A stretch of 64,000 nucleotides of DNA. It comes from Verrucomicrobiota bacterium. GTDB taxonomy: Bacteria > Verrucomicrobiota > Verrucomicrobiia > Opitutales > UBA953. Where the stretch lies: contig SUVQ01000002.1 of the NCBI GenBank assembly GCA_015061905.1, forward strand, positions 1 to 64,000, written 5' to 3'. How positions within the stretch are numbered: the first letter of the stretch is position 1; each line of letters starts with the position of its first letter. A model generated the notes under the pieces. It ran no database searches. It was not told the DNA's origin and saw nothing but the letters and a program-made list of their open reading frames with translations. The translations under genes were made by a program, and so were the position numbers. Positions 32,366 through 41,217 of the stretch are shown piece after piece.

Positions 32366-34984
32366 TTATCCGACTTCAAAATCCGCGTCGGTATTTTTTG
32401 TCGGTTTTTTGATAAGTTTACGCTTTGCGGGGGCTTTTTTCGGCGTTCCCGCAGGCTTCGGTTTCGCTTCGCGCGGAGGAAATTCCCAGCCGAGTTTTCC
32501 GCTCGATTTTAAGACGAGAAACGCATCGAACTTCCGTTTTGTTTTGTTTGAAACGAAGCCGGAAAGCAAATCCGTTTTCTTTGCAGTCAGAAGTTTTTCG
32601 ATTTGTTCGCGCGGGATTTCCAGCCCGAGCAATTTTTTCTTCATAGAAAACGGCTGAACTTTTTTCGCGTCTTTCGGCAACTCTGCGGGATTTACCGCGT
32701 AGCCGGTCGGCGTTTCGTAAACTTTGCACTTCGTTGCGGGATCGATTCCGACCACGGAAGCCGTCGAAAAATCGACGGGACCGGCTTCCTCTTCCTCGCC
32801 TTCGCGCGGCGGGAACACGAAAGTCGTGCGCAACAATCCGCTTTCGTTTTTCTCAAGCTTCAGCGTAGCCGTAAAGTTTTTCCCGAAGCGCGATTTGAAA
32901 TCCGAGAACGGACCGATTTCGCCCTTTTCAAGCAACAAAGCAAGCTCTTCCGGCGTTACATTGTGCCCGCTCGCATTTTTGTAAACGGCGAGCGCGGGAA
33001 ACTCGCGCCCGTTCCCGACCTTGACTTCGTCCTGCGAGCGATACATGCGGTAGTTTTCAATCATCGGCAAACCGTCCGTCGGAGAATTAACGGTGATTTC
33101 CGTCCACTGTTCATCGCTTCCTCCGCTGTTTACGCCGGCGACAATTTGTTGTGTGAGCGCGACGATTCCGCTCATAAATTCCCTGCGGGATAATTTTCCT
33201 TCGGAAACCTGCCGCAACTTGTATTCCCAGTCTCCGGTCATCGCCGGGCTGGTCAAATACTCCACGCCGGCGACTTTTAAAAACGCGATCAGCTGTTCCG
33301 CTTTCACGGTAGGAATCATTTCGCGATTAGCGCGCTCGACGTATTTTGTGCGGATTAAATGGTCGATGATTCCCGCACGTGTCGCCGGGGTGCCGAGCCC
33401 GCGCTCTTTCATCGCCTCGGCGAGTTCTTCGTCTTCGACAAATTTTCCCGCGCTTTCCATCGCGGCGAGCAACGTCGCTTCCGTGTAGCGCGCGGGCGGC
33501 TTCGTCGCTTCTTCCTGTAATTGAAGTTCGTTTACGTTGGCGTTCCCGCCGTCCGCTTCGGAAAGAGCCGGGAGCGCATCTTCCGCCGCTGATCCTTCTT
33601 CTTTTCCGTAAACTTCTTTCCAGCCCGGAGCGACAAGCACTTTTCCTTCCGTTTTAAAATTGTGCTTTCCGGCGAGCGTGGTGATGCGCGTCGTTACGTC
33701 AAACTCCGCAGCCGGATAAAAAACGGCGATAAAGCGGCGCACGATCATATCGTAAATTTTCGCTTCATCCGGCGGGAGCGCACCGGACGGCGGTTGATCC
33801 GTCGGGATAATCGCAAAGTGGTCGCTCACTTCCGCGTTGTTGAAAATACGCCGATTCGGACGCACCCACTTGTTTTCGACGACACGCGAGGCGAAACCGC
33901 CGAAGCGCGTCGAATCAAGCGCGTTCAGCGTGTGATAGCAGGTCGGAATATAATCTTCCGGAAGCGCGCGGGAATCCGTTCGCGGATACGTTGTCGCCTT
34001 GTATTTTTCGTAAAGAGCCTGAGCGATTTGAAGCGTTTTTGTTGCCGGAAAGCCGAAGCGTTTGTTCGCCTCGCGCTGCAAGGTCGTCAAATCGTAGAGA
34101 CGACCGCAAACCTCCGTTGTGCGCTTTTTTTCTTCGGAAACCGTTCCCGCCGGGCACGCTTTGCACTCGGCAAGAATTTGTTCCGCAAGGGCTTTGTCCC
34201 AAATACGATCCGCCCGATCGTCCGGATTTGTTGGAGTTTCGCCCTTTGCCGGTTTTTTGTAATCAGGACGTTGATACAAACCTTCATACGTTCCCGCCGC
34301 GAGCGAAAACTCCGCCGCCAAACGCCAATAGCCTTTCGGAACGAAATTGCGAATATCCAGTTCCCGCTGAACAATGAGCGAAAGCGTCGGCGTTTGAACG
34401 CGACCGACCGTCGATACCTGCCCGGCTCCGGCAGGAGACGTGCGCAACGTTACGGCGCGCGTGCCGTTCATTCCGATGAGCCAATCCGATTCCGAGCGGC
34501 AACGCGCCGCCGCGCACAAGTCCGCCATTTCCGAGCCCTCGCGCAAATGCGCGACACCGTCGCGAATCGCGGCGGGCGTCATACTCGTCAGCCACAAGCG
34601 TTTTACCGGCAATTTGCTTCCGGCGAGCTCATAAATATACGCAAAAATCAATTCGCCTTCGCGCCCGGCGTCGCATCCGTTGACCACGGTTCCCACGTCC
34701 TTGCGCGCCATCAGTTTTTTCAGTTTGAGAAACTGTTCCTTCGCGCCCTTTTCCTTCGATGCTTTTATCTTAAAATCACCCGGAACAATGGGAAGCGTCT
34801 TGCGTGACCAACGTTTGAATTTTGAGTCGTAATCTTCCGGCTCGCAAAGTTCAACCAAATGACCGACCGCCGATGAAATCACGTATTCGTCATTTTCAAA
34901 AACATCTCCCTTCGCGGGAACCTTAATCACTTTTGCAATGTCCTTCGCGACCGACGGTTTCTCGGCAATGATGAGCGTCTTCAT
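32366..34984 (-). CDS. topB: DNA topoisomerase III
   Basis: 872 residues from MKTLIIAEKPSVAKDI at 34984. A TOPRIM domain (VNGCDAGREGELIF) is followed by the type IA core (YPRTDSRALPEDY), whose Tyr is the strand-cleaving residue. The C-terminus has repeated GxF-KxKKKF-type modules (GFVSNKTKRKFDAFLVLKSS) and a basic tail, as in many TopB proteins. It decatenates replication and recombination intermediates. A longer 908-aa reading is possible but the extra N-terminus is not family-like. Confidence 0.95.
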   Translation of the reverse strand: MKTLIIAEKPSVAKDIAKVIKVPAKGDVFENDEYVISSAVGHLVELCEPEDYDSKFKRWSRKTLPIVPGDFKIKASKEKGAKEQFLKLKKLMARKDVGTVVNGCDAGREGELIFAYIYELAGSKLPVKRLWLTSMTPAAIRDGVAHLREGSEMADLCAAARCRSESDWLIGMNGTRAVTLRTSPAGAGQVSTVGRVQTPTLSLIVQRELDIRNFVPKGYWRLAAEFSLAAGTYEGLYQRPDYKKPAKGETPTNPDDRADRIWDKALAEQILAECKACPAGTVSEEKKRTTEVCGRLYDLTTLQREANKRFGFPATKTLQIAQALYEKYKATTYPRTDSRALPEDYIPTCYHTLNALDSTRFGGFASRVVENKWVRPNRRIFNNAEVSDHFAIIPTDQPPSGALPPDEAKIYDMIVRRFIAVFYPAAEFDVTTRITTLAGKHNFKTEGKVLVAPGWKEVYGKEEGSAAEDALPALSEADGGNANVNELQLQEEATKPPARYTEATLLAAMESAGKFVEDEELAEAMKERGLGTPATRAGIIDHLIRTKYVERANREMIPTVKAEQLIAFLKVAGVEYLTSPAMTGDWEYKLRQVSEGKLSRREFMSGIVALTQQIVAGVNSGGSDEQWTEITVNSPTDGLPMIENYRMYRSQDEVKVGNGREFPALAVYKNASGHNVTPEELALLLEKGEIGPFSDFKSRFGKNFTATLKLEKNESGLLRTTFVFPPREGEEEEAGPVDFSTASVVGIDPATKCKVYETPTGYAVNPAELPKDAKKVQPFSMKKKLLGLEIPREQIEKLLTAKKTDLLSGFVSNKTKRKFDAFLVLKSSGKLGWEFPPREAKPKPAGTPKKAPAKRKLIKKPTKNTDADFEVG

Positions 34985-35122
34985 GCTTTTTCTGTAAATA
35001 CTTCTGTGTCTGTGGTCGAAATCCTGATTAACTGAGCCAACTGCTTTTGGAGTTTTGAACGCACATTGGCAAGTAAAAATTGAAATTTGCACTCTTTAAA
35101 TATCTTATTTAGCGTCATTTCC

Positions 35123-35475
35123 ATGTCTGAATATCTGTTTATTGAATACCCGAAATGCACCACCTGCCAGCGTGCAAAAAAATTTCTCGAAGAAAAAACG
35201 TAAAATTTGAAGCCCGCCACATCGTCGAAAACCGCCCGACGGCTGACGAATTGAAAAACTGGATTTCCCGTAGCGGCGTTCCCGTGAAAAAATTTTTCAA
35301 TACTTCCGGTTTGCGCTACAAAGCACTCGCGCTGAAAGACAAACTTCCGCAAATGAGCGACGACGAGCAAATCGCCCTTCTCGCAAGCGACGGCATGCTC
35401 GTGAAGCGACCGCTCCTCATCTCGAAAAACGCCGTGCGCGTGGGCTTCAAACCGAACGAGTGGGAAAATCTCTAA
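35123..35475 (+). pseudogene. ArsC/Spx-family thioredoxin-fold protein with a -1 frameshift
   Basis: From ATG 35123 the frame encodes MSEYLFIEYPKCTTCQRAKK, with the redox CxxC of the ArsC/Spx/YffB family, then stops at TAA after the A6 run near 35187. The rest of the protein (NVKFEARHIVENRPTADELK, then LRYKALALKDKLPQMSDDEQ and RPLLISKNAVRVGFKPNEWE) continues in the -1 frame to 35475. One extra A would restore a complete ~117-aa protein. Disruption, sequencing error or slippage are all possible. Confidence 0.8.
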
Positions 35476-35484
35476 GGCACGCGC

Positions 35485-38163
35485 TCACCGCCATTCGTGC
35501 TTCGGGTAGCGGCCTTTGAGGTCTTTTTTTACGTGTTCGTAAGATGTTTTCCAAAACGCGTCCAAGTCCGCCGTGCGTTGAACCGTGCGCCGCGCCGGAG
35601 ATTGCACTTCGACGATGAGCGGCACGTTCCCGCCGCAAATTCTTAAGCGTTCGCCCGGGCAATCGTAAAGTTCCTGCACCGTCGCGCCGATAACCGCCTC
35701 GCAATCCGCCGTGTAAACGATTTTCGCCGGATGGCGTTTGCGCGGAAGCGAAACCGAATCCGGCAACAGCGAGTCCATCGCCATTTCCTGCTCCTGCGAA
35801 AGCCAACCGCGAAGCGTTTTCCAAACGGATTTTTCGCGAATATCCCTGTAAGCCGTCGCACCGAGACAAAGCTCTTCCACAAGCATGCGCCGCCCGTCAT
35901 CATCAAGCGTCGCGATACCGAGCTCCGGACAATGCTTCGCGGCAAAATTCACTTTGTTAATCCACGCTTCGACCTGCGTATCCCATTTTTCCAAAACAAG
36001 CCGCCCGGCGAGCACCTCGTCCGCAAGCAAGCGCGAAGCCGCATCGCTCGCGACATCCGGCAGGTCCCGCGAGCTCAGCACGAGCCCGCGAAATACGCGT
36101 TCCCGCCGCGTGAGCACGCGCTTTTGCGCCGCATCAAAGCTCACCGTGTCGCGCGTTTCAAAATCTTCGGGAAAATATTTTTCAAGCCAAGCTTCTTCGA
36201 CCGCCGTCGCAAGCGAAAGGAAAACCGTAACTTCACCGCGCGTCTGAATTTCCTCCACTTCCGCCGCGACCAAGAGCCTCGCGTGCCGCACCGCGCTCCC
36301 GCGCCGCAACTCGCCGCTACGCCCGTGAACGAGCTTGCAACGCAGCGTTCCCGCATCAACGCGCCGCGCCAGTTGCGAAACGAAACCGAGCAAAAGGCAT
36401 TGGCGAACGGCATCATAAATATCGGGAGAAACGTCCGGCGCACCCGACGTTCCCGCCGGCAACGTTTCACTTTCGCGGCGTTCCCGCGCAAAAACATTTT
36501 CCGCAATTTTCAAAAACTGCGCCGCGAGCCGATCCGCCTGCCGCGCCGCACCCGCATGAATGCCCCAACGCTTGCAAAACTCGAAATCAAAATCTTTTTT
36601 TCGCGCCATACCGAGCAGTGTCAGGCGATGGAAAAAATCGGAATCCGTTTCGCCGAGCAAATCTTCGCGGTCGTCATTGCGTCGGCGATCGGCGAGTTCG
36701 AGCATAATGTCTCGCCCCTGCGCCATCGCCGCGACAAAGGCGATTTGGCGCAAGCAACCGAGCTCGTTCGCGGCAATCATCATGCGTGCGTAGCGCGGAT
36801 GAAGCGGGAAACGCGCCATCACCGCGCCCGTGCGCGTGAGTTTTCCCGCCGCGTCGAGCGCGCCCGAATCGCGCAGAAGCTCCAACGATTTTTCCAACGC
36901 GTGCGCGTCCGGTTTTTCAAACCACGGGAACGTATCCAAATTTTCAATACCTCCGGCTTTTAAGAGCAAAAGCGTTTCCGAGAGTTCGACACGGCGGATT
37001 TCGGGAACGTCGCGCACGGCGCGATTTTGCTGATCCGCACGCGACCAAAGCCGCACGCAGCGTCCCGGCGCGGTTCGCCCTGCCCGCCCGGCACGCTGGT
37101 CGGCGGAACTTTGCGAAATATTTTCAATAAGAAGCATGTTGATGCCGCGATGCGGATCGTAACGCGCAATGCGCGCCAAGCCAGAATCAATCACGACGCG
37201 CACGCCGGGAATCGTCAGCGACGTTTCCGCAACGTTTGTGGCGACGACGACTTTGCGCGTTCCCGCAGGCGCAGGCGCCACGGCGCGATCCTGCTCGGCG
37301 GCGGAAAGTTCGCCGTAAAGCGGCAGCAGCGCACATCCGCGCCCTTCCGGCGTTCCCGCGATCACCGCAATCGTTTTTGTGATTTCATACGCCCCCGGCA
37401 TGAAAATAAGAAAATCGCCTTCCGCCTCCGCATGAAACGCTTTGCGAAACGCCGCCGCCGCATGATCCCAAACCGCATAGCGCGGCAAAAATCCGTTGCG
37501 CATCTGCGTTCCCGCAAATCCGGTTGCGCCGCCCGCTGCCGAATATTCGATTTCGATGGGGAACGTGCGCCCTTGAGCCGTCAGCGTTTCGCAGGGCGCA
37601 AGCCAAGCGGCGAGCGAATCCGTGTCAAGCGTTGCCGACATCACGATGATGAGCAAATCCGGGCGTGTCGTGCGCTGAAGCTCCAGAGCAAACGCAAGCG
37701 TTAAATCCGAGTAAAGATGCCGCTCGTGAAATTCGTCGAAAACAATCGCGCCGATTTTTTCGGAGTCTGCCGCGTTCCCGCCCAGTAATTGGCGTAGCAA
37801 CAAGCCTTCCGTGACAAATTTGATGCGCGTATCCGCAGATTCGATACGGTCGAAACGAATTTGGTAGCCGACTTCTCCGCCGAGATTTTGCCCGCGTTCC
37901 CGCGCAATGCGCGCGGCGAGCATACGCGTCGGCAGTCGGCGCGGCTGAAGCACGACGATTTGTTTGCCGGCGGGAACGAGCGCGTCGTCGAGCAAAAACT
38001 GCGGAATCTGCGTCGATTTCCCGGACCCGGTAGGCGCTTGGAGAACGATACGCCGAGAGCGCGTGCACGCAGTTTTCAGGCGTTCCCGCAGTTCAAAAAT
38101 AGGCAAATTCTCCGCTCGCTCTTCGCTTGGCATATTCGCCTGAAGATTACGTATCGCGTCCAT
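35485..38163 (-). CDS. hrpB: ATP-dependent RNA helicase HrpB
   Basis: 892 residues. The DExH-box helicase core shows Walker A APTGSGKST near residue 45, the DEFH box in FDEFHERHL, SAT and the QRAGRAGR motif VI. The tail has the HrpB-type end WKTSYEHVKKDLKGRYPKHEW, which separates it from the larger HrpA. Length fits (~810-850 in relatives). It is convergent with the arsC-like gene. The physiological role of HrpB is poorly known. Confidence 0.95.
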   Translation of the reverse strand: MDAIRNLQANMPSEERAENLPIFELRERLKTACTRSRRIVLQAPTGSGKSTQIPQFLLDDALVPAGKQIVVLQPRRLPTRMLAARIARERGQNLGGEVGYQIRFDRIESADTRIKFVTEGLLLRQLLGGNAADSEKIGAIVFDEFHERHLYSDLTLAFALELQRTTRPDLLIIVMSATLDTDSLAAWLAPCETLTAQGRTFPIEIEYSAAGGATGFAGTQMRNGFLPRYAVWDHAAAAFRKAFHAEAEGDFLIFMPGAYEITKTIAVIAGTPEGRGCALLPLYGELSAAEQDRAVAPAPAGTRKVVVATNVAETSLTIPGVRVVIDSGLARIARYDPHRGINMLLIENISQSSADQRAGRAGRTAPGRCVRLWSRADQQNRAVRDVPEIRRVELSETLLLLKAGGIENLDTFPWFEKPDAHALEKSLELLRDSGALDAAGKLTRTGAVMARFPLHPRYARMMIAANELGCLRQIAFVAAMAQGRDIMLELADRRRNDDREDLLGETDSDFFHRLTLLGMARKKDFDFEFCKRWGIHAGAARQADRLAAQFLKIAENVFARERRESETLPAGTSGAPDVSPDIYDAVRQCLLLGFVSQLARRVDAGTLRCKLVHGRSGELRRGSAVRHARLLVAAEVEEIQTRGEVTVFLSLATAVEEAWLEKYFPEDFETRDTVSFDAAQKRVLTRRERVFRGLVLSSRDLPDVASDAASRLLADEVLAGRLVLEKWDTQVEAWINKVNFAAKHCPELGIATLDDDGRRMLVEELCLGATAYRDIREKSVWKTLRGWLSQEQEMAMDSLLPDSVSLPRKRHPAKIVYTADCEAVIGATVQELYDCPGERLRICGGNVPLIVEVQSPARRTVQRTADLDAFWKTSYEHVKKDLKGRYPKHEWR

Positions 38164-38249
38164 AAACGCAAAGCCGTTTTAAAAAAGACCATCTCGTTTT
38201 TTTAATTCCGTGCACGGAAAGAGCCAAACTTCCTGAAGGAATTGTTTCA

Positions 38250-38297
38250 ATCGGAGTTTCAGGAATCAAAACTCCGATTAACCCAATTCCGCTCGCT
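38250..38297. repeat. Palindromic repeat, copy A
   Basis: 48 bp nearly identical (2 mismatches) to 38828-38875, in the same orientation. An internal hairpin pairs ATCGGAGTTT with AAACTCCGAT. The copies flank the GxxExxY gene. A REP-like or non-autonomous element is possible. Confidence 0.8.
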
Positions 38298-38346
38298 AAC
38301 GCTCCGCTTAATGCACGATAGACAAACAACGCCAACGCGGAAGCAC

Positions 38347-38742
38347 TCAGTCGCCGCCACTCCAAATTTTAGAAGTTAAATATTCGTATTGTAGCGAAAG
38401 TTGGGCAAAGTTTATAAGTAATGCGGCTGGGAAACCGGTTGCTCTCAGATAATTTAAAACCTGTGCTCTTTCAATATTCGAGAGACTTTTTATTGCTTTA
38501 AGTTCTACAATTAGGCTCTCTTCACAAACAAAATCCGCACGATAGGTTGATTTCAAAAATTTCCCGTCATAAGAAACTCGGATTTCCTGCTCTCGCACAA
38601 AAGGAACCCCTGCGGCAAGAAGCTCTACCTCCAGCGCATCGCCATAAACTGATTCAAGAAATCCGCATCCAAGCGTCCGATGGACTTTCATTGCCGCCCC
38701 TAAAACAGTATAAGCTAAAGGATTGTCTTTAATTGCCATCAT
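38347..38742 (-). CDS. GxxExxY protein (PD-(D/E)XK-like)
   Basis: 131 residues. The signature G(C)GFLESVYGDALEVEL, EQEIRVSYDGKFL, then YRADFVCEESLIVELKAIKS and IERAQVLNYLRATGFPAALL marks the GxxExxY family. The D...E-x-K arrangement resembles PD-(D/E)XK nucleases. Members are frequent in multiple copies in Verrucomicrobiota and Bacteroidota genomes, but their function is not established. It is flanked on both sides by a 48-bp palindromic repeat (see 38250 and 38828). Confidence 0.9.
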   Translation of the reverse strand: MMAIKDNPLAYTVLGAAMKVHRTLGCGFLESVYGDALEVELLAAGVPFVREQEIRVSYDGKFLKSTYRADFVCEESLIVELKAIKSLSNIERAQVLNYLRATGFPAALLINFAQLSLQYEYLTSKIWSGGD

Positions 38743-38827
38743 TCCTGTTTACATTAAAACATAAAAATCTTCAATCCATACCCCAAAACCCTAATGAATC
38801 GAAGCGTTAGCGAGGACAATTGAAGGA

Positions 38828-38875
38828 ATCGGAGTTTCGGGAATCAAAACTCCGATTGACCCAATTCCGCTCGCT
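38828..38875. repeat. Palindromic repeat, copy B
   Basis: Second copy of the 48-bp element at 38250-38297 (46 of 48 identical, same orientation), lying upstream of the GxxExxY gene. A terminator follows. Confidence 0.8.
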
Positions 38876-38882
38876 TAAAGTA

Positions 38883-38910
38883 AAAATCCCCGCGTTTCAG
38901 CGGGGATTTT
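38883..38910 (-). terminator. Terminator of the sialidase gene
   Basis: AAAATCCCCGC (38883-38893) and GCGGGGATTTT (38900-38910) form an 11-bp perfect stem with a 6-nt loop. A motif copy (CGGGAACG, 38911-38918) follows. Confidence 0.8.
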
Positions 38911-38925
38911 CGGGAACGCGAATTT

Positions 38926-40545
38926 TTATTTCGCGCTTTTGGCTTTTTTAATGTCTTCGCAGGGAATGCTCAGGAAGAAGAGCGTTTTCGAATCGGGCGA
39001 GCCTTCGTAGAGGATGCCGATGGTTTTGTTTTTGTCGTCGTTAAACGCGAGCGTGGAATAACCGGCGCAACGGCGTTCGTCGTAGAGAAGCCCGTCGGAC
39101 CACGTTTTCCCGCCGTCCTTCGAGTATTTAATCGTCATGTTGTCGCGTTTTCCGGAATTCGGATTCGAGAAATACAGATTTTTCCCGTCTGCGGTCAAGA
39201 GTGCCGCTTGGCAAAGATTGCCGGGTTGGCGCAGATTTTCCCCGCTGAATTTTTGCCAAGTTTCGCCCATATCCTTGGTGGTTGCGACGATGCGGGCACC
39301 GGGAGAACCTTGGCGCACGTTGAGCATAACGGAGCCGTCCTTGAGTTGCACGCAGGTGGATTCCGAGCCGCCCCAGGGCATTTTTTTGGAAGAAGTCCAC
39401 GTTTTCCCGCCGTCTTTGGAGTAGACGAGAACGCCCCAAGTGCCTTTTCCTTTGTTGCCCCAAATCTGAGCAGGGAAAATCAGCGTTCCGTTCTTTGTGC
39501 AGATTCCCGCTCCCGGACCTTGGAAAACTAAGCCCCAATCGGCGGTATCGCTATCGCTAAGGCGCTTAATATCGGGGGTGATATTGATGGGTTTTCCCCA
39601 TGTTTTCCCGTCATTTTTCGAGGCGATGAGGAGCATTTGCCCGCATTCCTGCGGAGAAGCCGTTCCCGTGGAGCTTGAGAAAATCGGGTGTCCGCTCTGA
39701 GGAGCCCAGAGAGCGGAAATCCAAACCGTTCCCGTTTTTTCGTCAACGAGAATACCGGGGTCTCCGATTCCTTTTTTTACTTCCATGCCCTTGGAGGACA
39801 AAACGGATTCCGCCGGGCTCCAGCTCCGTCCGCCGTCCGTAGAGCGGCAAACGCCGACGTCGATATTGGCGGGAAGGTCTCCCGCGTGGTTGTAACGAAT
39901 ATCAAAAGTGGCGATGAGGGTTCCCGTTTTCGGGTTTCGGGCAATGGCAGGAATGCGATAATTTTTCGAGCCGAGATCGCCGGCTTTTGCCACTGCGTAG
40001 CCGATGCGCTGATTGACGGGAACGGAGTTTACGATAATCGGTCTGCCGTTAATCATCATTTGCGAGGCGACTGCGGCGATTTTCCCGTTGATGTCCGCAT
40101 TTTTTTTCATGCGAACACTGACCCAAATATTGTTTTCCGTGCCCTGCTTGAGTTCGACGGATTTTTTGCCCCGAATTGTAAGAATCGGGTTTGATTTCGT
40201 GGGTTTTGCCGTTCCGAAAAGCGTTCCCGCTTCAGCATCGTTCCCGCCGACAAATACGTCTACCGCTTCGATATCCGCGACATTTGTCGTTTTGGAAAAA
40301 TCAATTTTGAGAGCCTCAAGCTTGTCCGGACGGGAGGAAGAGGACGGCTGCACCTTGATTTGCAAAATCGGATTGTATTCCATGCGCACCATCACCGGCC
40401 AAACGCCGGATTTGAGCGCGACATCGTTTTGAGCGACAGCCGCGTCAAGCGACATCGGCGAAAAAACGGAAAGTGCGACCAGTGCCGCCACGGACGAACA
40501 TTGAGAAAAAATACGTTTGGAAGTTGTCATTTTGTTATCTGTCAT
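38926..40545 (-). CDS. Secreted exo-alpha-sialidase (GH33)
   Basis: 539 residues from 40545 (another start at 40530 is possible). A signal peptide (about 1-35) is followed by the beta-sandwich N-terminal sialidase-associated domain. The six-bladed propeller has the YRIP arginine motif (KNYRIPAIAR) and Asp boxes STDGGRSW, SKNDGKTW, SKDGGKTW, TKDMGETW and SKDGGKTW. It cleaves terminal sialic acid from host glycans. With the GH20 enzyme at 49936 it points to mucin use. No sialic acid catabolism genes are in the window. Confidence 0.95.
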   Translation of the reverse strand: MTDNKMTTSKRIFSQCSSVAALVALSVFSPMSLDAAVAQNDVALKSGVWPVMVRMEYNPILQIKVQPSSSSRPDKLEALKIDFSKTTNVADIEAVDVFVGGNDAEAGTLFGTAKPTKSNPILTIRGKKSVELKQGTENNIWVSVRMKKNADINGKIAAVASQMMINGRPIIVNSVPVNQRIGYAVAKAGDLGSKNYRIPAIARNPKTGTLIATFDIRYNHAGDLPANIDVGVCRSTDGGRSWSPAESVLSSKGMEVKKGIGDPGILVDEKTGTVWISALWAPQSGHPIFSSSTGTASPQECGQMLLIASKNDGKTWGKPINITPDIKRLSDSDTADWGLVFQGPGAGICTKNGTLIFPAQIWGNKGKGTWGVLVYSKDGGKTWTSSKKMPWGGSESTCVQLKDGSVMLNVRQGSPGARIVATTKDMGETWQKFSGENLRQPGNLCQAALLTADGKNLYFSNPNSGKRDNMTIKYSKDGGKTWSDGLLYDERRCAGYSTLAFNDDKNKTIGILYEGSPDSKTLFFLSIPCEDIKKAKSAK

Positions 40546-40645
40546 AAAAACCGAAGAAGATGATGAGTCATGCGTTCCCGCTTGGCAAAAATAAAAAAGG
40601 AGAAAACCATGCGAACAAAGCGGCAATGCGAACGCTCGGCAAAAT

Positions 40646-41203
40646 TTAATTTGAGGACAAATCCTCAGGCGCACAAAGCATCAGAGCCGCTTCCGGACGG
40701 CGGATTTTTCCGACGAGTTTCCGCCAAAAGCTTTCCGCCCCGCCGGCGTCCCACGCATCGGCGTTCATGCGAACACGCATCCACGTCCCGCGCGCAATCT
40801 CGTCTTCAAGCTGTCCGGGAGCCCACTCGGCGCGCCCGACAAATCCGTAGGCGCGAACGCCCGGATTAAAAATCACATCCCGGATGTCTTCCGTTCTGAC
40901 CCCGACGCGCACATTATGATTCCCGTCCGCAGAAGCGCGGGAACGCAACACGAAGCAAAGTTGCCCCACGCCGACGGGTCCGCCCTCCAACATAGGAATT
41001 TCGCCGAGCGGCGTTCCCGAAAAATTCGGCGAACAGGCTCCGAGCGTCCGGTTCATCGGACGATTTAAAATAAACCCCCTCGCCCCTTTTTCCTTTGAAA
41101 ACTCGACAATCCAAACGACGGAACGCGCAAAAATCCCTTTCACGTTCAGGCGCGCCAAGAGAAAATGCCCTTCAATATCCGTGTAGATTTTCGAGTTTTC
41201 CAT
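40646..41203 (-). CDS. yqgE: YqgE/AlgH family protein (UPF0301)
   Basis: 185 residues of normal family length. The conserved GHFLLARL and ARGFILNRPMNRTL segments are present, then a GGPV motif (LEGGPVGVGQLCFVL) and the C-terminal RVRMNADAWDAGG. These small proteins are conserved but of unresolved function. It lies close to the PA14-like gene; no operon evidence beyond proximity. Confidence 0.9.
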   Translation of the reverse strand: MENSKIYTDIEGHFLLARLNVKGIFARSVVWIVEFSKEKGARGFILNRPMNRTLGACSPNFSGTPLGEIPMLEGGPVGVGQLCFVLRSRASADGNHNVRVGVRTEDIRDVIFNPGVRAYGFVGRAEWAPGQLEDEIARGTWMRVRMNADAWDAGGAESFWRKLVGKIRRPEAALMLCAPEDLSSN

Positions 41204-41217
41204 TGGAAATAGTAAAG

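Noticed and set aside
33662-34807. 381-codon plus-strand frame over topB
   Set aside because: Antisense shadow of TopB; no motif.
35485-38163. HrpA instead of HrpB
   Set aside because: HrpA is about 1300 residues; this protein is 892 and ends with the HrpB-type YPKHEW tail.
38147-38365. 72-codon minus-strand frame over repeat copy A
   Set aside because: It spans the palindromic repeat and has no family feature, so chance opening is more likely.
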